Shown: one piece after another, positions 8,457-9,832 of the stretch
How positions within the stretch are numbered: the stretch's first letter is position 1
How the letters are laid out: every line of letters starts with the position of its first letter
Source of the DNA: an uncultured Eubacteriales bacterium
Lineage (GTDB): Bacteria > Bacillota > Clostridia > Oscillospirales > Acutalibacteraceae
Direction: 5' to 3'
Assembly: GCA_934615635.1 (NCBI GenBank)
Contig: CAKTTT010000077.1
Coordinates: 1 to 9,832, forward strand
Length of the DNA stretch: 9,832 nt
Translations under genes and position numbers: made by a program
The notes under the pieces: model-generated
The model's input: only the letters and a program-made list of their open reading frames with translations
Database searches by the model: none
Told to the model about the DNA's origin: nothing

Positions 8457-8462
8457 CCCTCC
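8457..8462 (-). promoter_or_regulatory. Ribosome binding site that decides the start of the first ABC gene
   Basis: On the minus strand GGAGGG sits 7 nt before GTG at 8449. It lies immediately after, and partly inside, the alternative ATG at 8464, which lacks a good upstream site. This favours initiation at GTG. Confidence 0.65.
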
Positions 8463-8477
8463 ATATGCTTCGAATCA

Positions 8478-8514
8478 TTCCGCCGCTCCCGGCGGGTGAA
8501 ATTCTCCCGCGGAA
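8478..8514 (-). promoter_or_regulatory. Structured leader (competing hairpins) of the ABC exporter operon
   Basis: An outer inverted repeat TTCCGC (8478-8483)/GCGGAA (8509-8514) encloses two mutually exclusive inner stems that share bases. One is CCGCCG (8480-8485)/CGGCGG (8490-8495). The other is GCGGG (8492-8496)/CCCGC (8506-8510). All of it lies in the predicted transcript between the promoter and the GTG start. No T run follows, so it is not a plain terminator. A regulatory role is inference. Confidence 0.4.
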
Positions 8515-8529
8515 AAATATACCGTTTCT

Positions 8530-8557
8530 ATTATACCCCTGGCGATCCCCGTTTCAA
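8530..8557 (-). promoter_or_regulatory. Strong sigma-A-type promoter of the ABC exporter operon
   Basis: Read on the minus strand, the -35 is TTGAAA (8552-8557, 5 of 6), the spacer is 16 nt and the -10 is a perfect TATAAT (8530-8535). Transcription would start near 8523, giving a leader of about 70 nt that contains the inverted repeats at 8478-8514. Confidence 0.78.
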
Positions 8558-8573
8558 GTGTTTTTTCCGTCTT

Positions 8574-8602
8574 GTATGAACAAAGCGCCCGGGGATACAC
8601 TA
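8574..8602 (+). promoter_or_regulatory. Possible forespore-sigma (SigG/SigF-like) promoter of the small basic protein gene
   Basis: GTATG (8574-8578) fits the GHATR -35 of Bacillus SigG. TACACTA (8596-8602) resembles its -10 at a 17-nt spacing, and the overlapping GGATACACTA (8593-8602) fits the SigF -10 pattern GGnnAnAHTR, although its spacing to the -35 is short. No convincing sigma-A promoter is seen here. Such short motifs arise by chance, so this is tentative. Confidence 0.3.
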
Positions 8603-8627
8603 ACCTGTAAAGGCAGGTGAGACGAAG

Positions 8628-8759
8628 ATGGCGAAAAAAGGCATGAAGCGCCCGGAAACCACCCACACGCAGCCGCGCAACGACGCGCCGCCCGTCCCGG
8701 AAATCCAGGGGAAGGCGAAGCGCACCAAGGAAAAGGCGAAGCCGGTCACCGAACCGTAA
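8628..8759 (+). CDS. Small basic Lys/Pro-rich protein, 43 residues, function unknown
   Basis: The gene has an ATG at 8628, a TAA at 8757-8759, and AGGTGA (8615-8620) 7 nt upstream as a clear ribosome binding site. The product starts MAKKGMKRPETTHTQ, has a Pro-rich middle (DAPPVPE, 19-25), and ends in a Lys-rich stretch (QGKAKRTKEKAKP, 27-39). It has no hydrophobic segment, no Cys and no aromatic residue, so it should be soluble, disordered and strongly cationic, consistent with binding nucleic acid or an acidic partner. The PxPExxGxxK pattern recalls small minor spore proteins such as SspP, but the resemblance is loose and I do not assign a family. It is divergent from the ABC operon and upstream of the adhE control region, with no clear functional link to either. 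The good ribosome site and sensible composition argue that it is real. Confidence 0.68.
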   Translation: MAKKGMKRPETTHTQPRNDAPPVPEIQGKAKRTKEKAKPVTEP

Positions 8760-8761
8760 GA

Positions 8762-8829
8762 CCGCTCCGCTTTTTTCCGTTCCATACAAAAAAGCTGGGG
8801 GAGCGGAACGTCTGACGAACCGCTCCCCC
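8762..8829. repeat. Nested inverted repeats after the small gene (possible terminator)
   Basis: GGGGGAGCGG (8797-8806) pairs with CCGCTCCCCC (8820-8829), a 10-bp stem with a 13-nt loop. GGAGCGG (8800-8806) can instead pair with an upstream CCGCTCC (8762-8768), and inside that lies GCTTTTTT (8769-8776)/AAAAAAGC (8788-8795). On the plus strand only a poor T tract (CTTATAA) follows the stem. On the minus strand the stem is followed by AGC and six Ts, a better terminator shape. It probably isolates the small gene from adhE and blocks antisense reading. Confidence 0.5.
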
Positions 8830-8844
8830 CTTATAAACGTCAGC

Positions 8845-8871
8845 GAATCCTCCCCGTTATACGCAGGATTC
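8845..8871. repeat. Inverted repeat upstream of the adhE promoters
   Basis: GAATCCT (8845-8851) and AGGATTC (8865-8871) form a 7-bp inverted repeat with a 13-nt gap. It has no following T run. It could be a weak hairpin or a binding site; nothing more can be said. Confidence 0.3.
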
Positions 8872-8881
8872 CCGGTTCACT

Positions 8882-8899
8882 TTGACAACATTTTAACGA
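8882..8899. promoter_or_regulatory. Degenerate second Rex-type site
   Basis: TTGACAA-CATT-TTAACGA matches the Rex consensus TTGTTAA-n4-TTAACAA at 11 of 14 fixed positions. Its centre is 43 bp, about four helical turns, upstream of the perfect site at 8925-8942. The two would thus lie on the same DNA face, which would allow cooperative binding. Confidence 0.5.
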
Positions 8900-8911
8900 A
8901 TTAGCCATAAG
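8882..8911 (+). promoter_or_regulatory. Candidate upstream promoter P2 of adhE
   Basis: A perfect -35, TTGACA (8882-8887), is followed after 18 nt by a mediocre -10, CATAAG (8906-8911). The -35 lies inside the degenerate Rex-type site. This is weaker than the downstream promoter and may only be part of the operator. Confidence 0.35.
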
Positions 8912-8924
8912 CCCAGCAGAAGGA

Positions 8925-8942
8925 TTGTTAATGTTTTAACAA
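8925..8942. promoter_or_regulatory. Rex (NADH-responsive repressor) operator
   Basis: TTGTTAATGTTTTAACAA is an exact match to the Rex consensus TTGTTAA-n4-TTAACAA, and the palindrome extends one base on each side (8924-8943). Rex releases DNA when NADH is high, and adhE is a classic Rex target in Firmicutes. The site ends 8 bp before the -35 of the main adhE promoter. The rex gene itself is not in this window. Confidence 0.9.
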
Positions 8943-8950
8943 TTCGCCGA

Positions 8951-8979
8951 TTGACGGATGCAGCCCTCTACGATATACT
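8951..8979 (+). promoter_or_regulatory. Main sigma-A-type promoter of adhE
   Basis: The -35 TTGACG (8951-8956, 5 of 6) is followed after 17 nt by the -10 TATACT (8974-8979, 5 of 6). Transcription would start near 8986, leaving a leader of about 42 nt with a near-perfect ribosome binding site. Confidence 0.8.
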
Positions 8980-8989
8980 AATAGCGTAG
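8968..8989. promoter_or_regulatory. Palindrome over the adhE -10 and start point (possible second operator)
   Basis: CTACGATA (8968-8975) and TAGCGTAG (8982-8989) are inverted repeats with 7 of 8 positions matching, separated by TACTAA. They cover the -10 box and the expected transcription start. A bound repressor here would block the promoter. The sequence is not Rex-like, so another regulator would be needed. Confidence 0.4.
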
Positions 8990-9012
8990 TCCGGAATACT
9001 CCCAACATTTTT

Positions 9013-9020
9013 AGGAGGTT
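9013..9020 (+). promoter_or_regulatory. Strong ribosome binding site of adhE
   Basis: AGGAGGTT is almost fully complementary to the 16S rRNA 3' end and lies 7 nt before the ATG at 9028. It fixes the start codon and suggests a highly expressed protein. Confidence 0.9.
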
Positions 9021-9027
9021 ATCGAAC

Positions 9028-9832
9028 ATGGCAACAAAGCCGGAAATCAAGAACGAGGAAAACGCCGTTCAGAAGATGATCGACAAACTGGTCGCCAACG
9101 CGCAGAAGGCTCTGGACGAATACATGAAGATGGACCAGGAACAGGTGGACAAAATCGTCCACGCCATGGCCATCGCGGGCAACGACCATCACATCCGTCT
9201 GGCCAAGCTGGCCTATGAGGAAACCGGGCGGGGCGTTTATGAGGACAAAATCATCAAAAACCTGTTCGCCACCGAATATATCTGGCATTCCATCAAATAT
9301 CAGAAAAGCGTGGGCGTCATCGAGGAAAACGAAATGGAAGGGTATGTGGAGGTGGCGGAGCCGGTGGGCGTCGTCGCCGGCGTGACGCCCGTCACCAATC
9401 CCACCTCCACCACCATGTTCAAATCCCTGATCTGCGCCAAGGCCCGCAATCCCATTATCTTCGGCTTCCATCCCAGCGCGCAGAAATGCTCGGTGGAAGC
9501 GGCTAAAGTGCTGCTGGAGGCCGCGGTGGCCGCCGGCGCTCCGGAAAACTGCATCCAGTGGATCGACGCTCCCTCCATCGCCGCCACCCAGGCGCTGATG
9601 AACCACCCCGGCGTGGCGCTGATCCTGGCCACCGGCGGCCCCGGCATGGTCAAGTCGGCTTATAGCTGCGGCAAGCCCGCCCTGGGCGTCGGTCCCGGCA
9701 ACGTGCCCTGCTACATCGAGAAAACCGCCAAGCTGGAGCGGGCCTGCACCGATCTCATGCTTTCCAAGACCTTTGACAACGGCATGATCTGCGCCTCCGA
9801 GCAGTCGGTGATCGTGGATAAGGAAATCGCCC
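9028..9832 (+). CDS. adhE: AdhE-type CoA-acylating aldehyde dehydrogenase, N-terminal part (likely bifunctional aldehyde/alcohol dehydrogenase), cut by window edge
   Basis: Reduces acetyl-CoA to acetaldehyde with NADH; in full-length AdhE an iron-dependent alcohol dehydrogenase domain then makes ethanol. It regenerates NAD+ during fermentation in the cytoplasm. 268 codons are visible and the frame is open at the right edge. Motifs match the AdhE aldehyde dehydrogenase domain: AYEETGRGVYEDKIIKN (62-78), EPVGVVAGVTPVTNPTST (111-128), ILATGGPGMVKSAYSCGKPA (199-218), GVGPGNVP (220-227) and SKTFDNGMICASEQS (246-260). Cys255 is at the catalytic thiol position (Cys246 in E. coli). The visible part cannot tell whether the ~870-residue fused form or a single-domain enzyme is encoded, but similarity to AdhE is close throughout. 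The start is set by AGGAGGTT 7 nt upstream. A Rex operator upstream supports redox control. Confidence 0.93.
   Translation, partial: MATKPEIKNEENAVQKMIDKLVANAQKALDEYMKMDQEQVDKIVHAMAIAGNDHHIRLAKLAYEETGRGVYEDKIIKNLFATEYIWHSIKYQKSVGVIEENEMEGYVEVAEPVGVVAGVTPVTNPTSTTMFKSLICAKARNPIIFGFHPSAQKCSVEAAKVLLEAAVAAGAPENCIQWIDAPSIAATQALMNHPGVALILATGGPGMVKSAYSCGKPALGVGPGNVPCYIEKTAKLERACTDLMLSKTFDNGMICASEQSVIVDKEIA

Noticed and set aside
8475..8789. Minus-strand open frame of 104 codons upstream of the ABC operon
   Set aside because: It runs through the ABC promoter and opposite the better-supported small basic gene; composition and ribosome site do not support it.
8797..8840. Possible riboswitch or T-box leader for adhE
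   Set aside because: The adhE promoters lie downstream of this structure, so it would not be in the adhE transcript, and no T-box or known riboswitch core is seen.
9019..9606. Minus-strand open frame opposite adhE
   Set aside because: adhE is unambiguous on the plus strand; the opposite product is Gly/His/Phe-rich without a domain.

Overview
The window looks like a piece of chromosome from a GC-rich, low-oxygen Gram-positive bacterium of the class Clostridia. The pointers are strong purine-rich ribosome binding sites, sigma-A-like promoters, a long-form bifunctional Rel next to RecJ, a heterodimeric drug-exporter-type ABC pair, and an AdhE-type fermentation gene behind a Rex operator. The lineage is inferred from gene content and style only; there is no rRNA. 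I see no phage, insertion sequence, CRISPR array or tRNA.

Layout, left to right. (1) Positions 1-3423, minus strand: a two-gene stress and repair operon, recJ then rel. Rel runs off the left edge. (2) Positions 3424-3576: a compact region with two divergent promoters. (3) Positions 3577-4785, plus strand: a cytoplasmic S41-type peptidase homologue. It converges on the next operon, and a strong bidirectional hairpin terminator (about 4899-4933) separates them. (4) Positions 4956-8449, minus strand: two translationally coupled ABC exporter half-transporters. Their nucleotide-binding domains are complementary: one keeps the catalytic Glu and switch His but has LSQGQ, the other has LSGGQ but Asp and Gln at those positions. 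(5) Positions 8450-8627: leader and promoter of the ABC operon, with a nested inverted repeat. (6) Positions 8628-8759, plus strand: an unannotated-looking 43-residue basic protein. (7) Positions 8760-9027: nested inverted repeats, then the control region of the fermentation gene. It holds one perfect and one degenerate Rex-type site, a good promoter, and a second palindrome over the -10. (8) Position 9028 to the right edge, plus strand: the N-terminal part of an AdhE-type CoA-acylating aldehyde dehydrogenase.

The genes are mostly housekeeping. Rel sets (p)ppGpp levels, RecJ repairs DNA, the ABC pair exports an unknown substrate, and AdhE reoxidises NADH under Rex control. I found no clear new multi-gene system. 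The most informative signals are regulatory: the Rex/second-palindrome architecture at adhE, the structured leader of the ABC operon, and the small basic protein with a possible forespore-type promoter.
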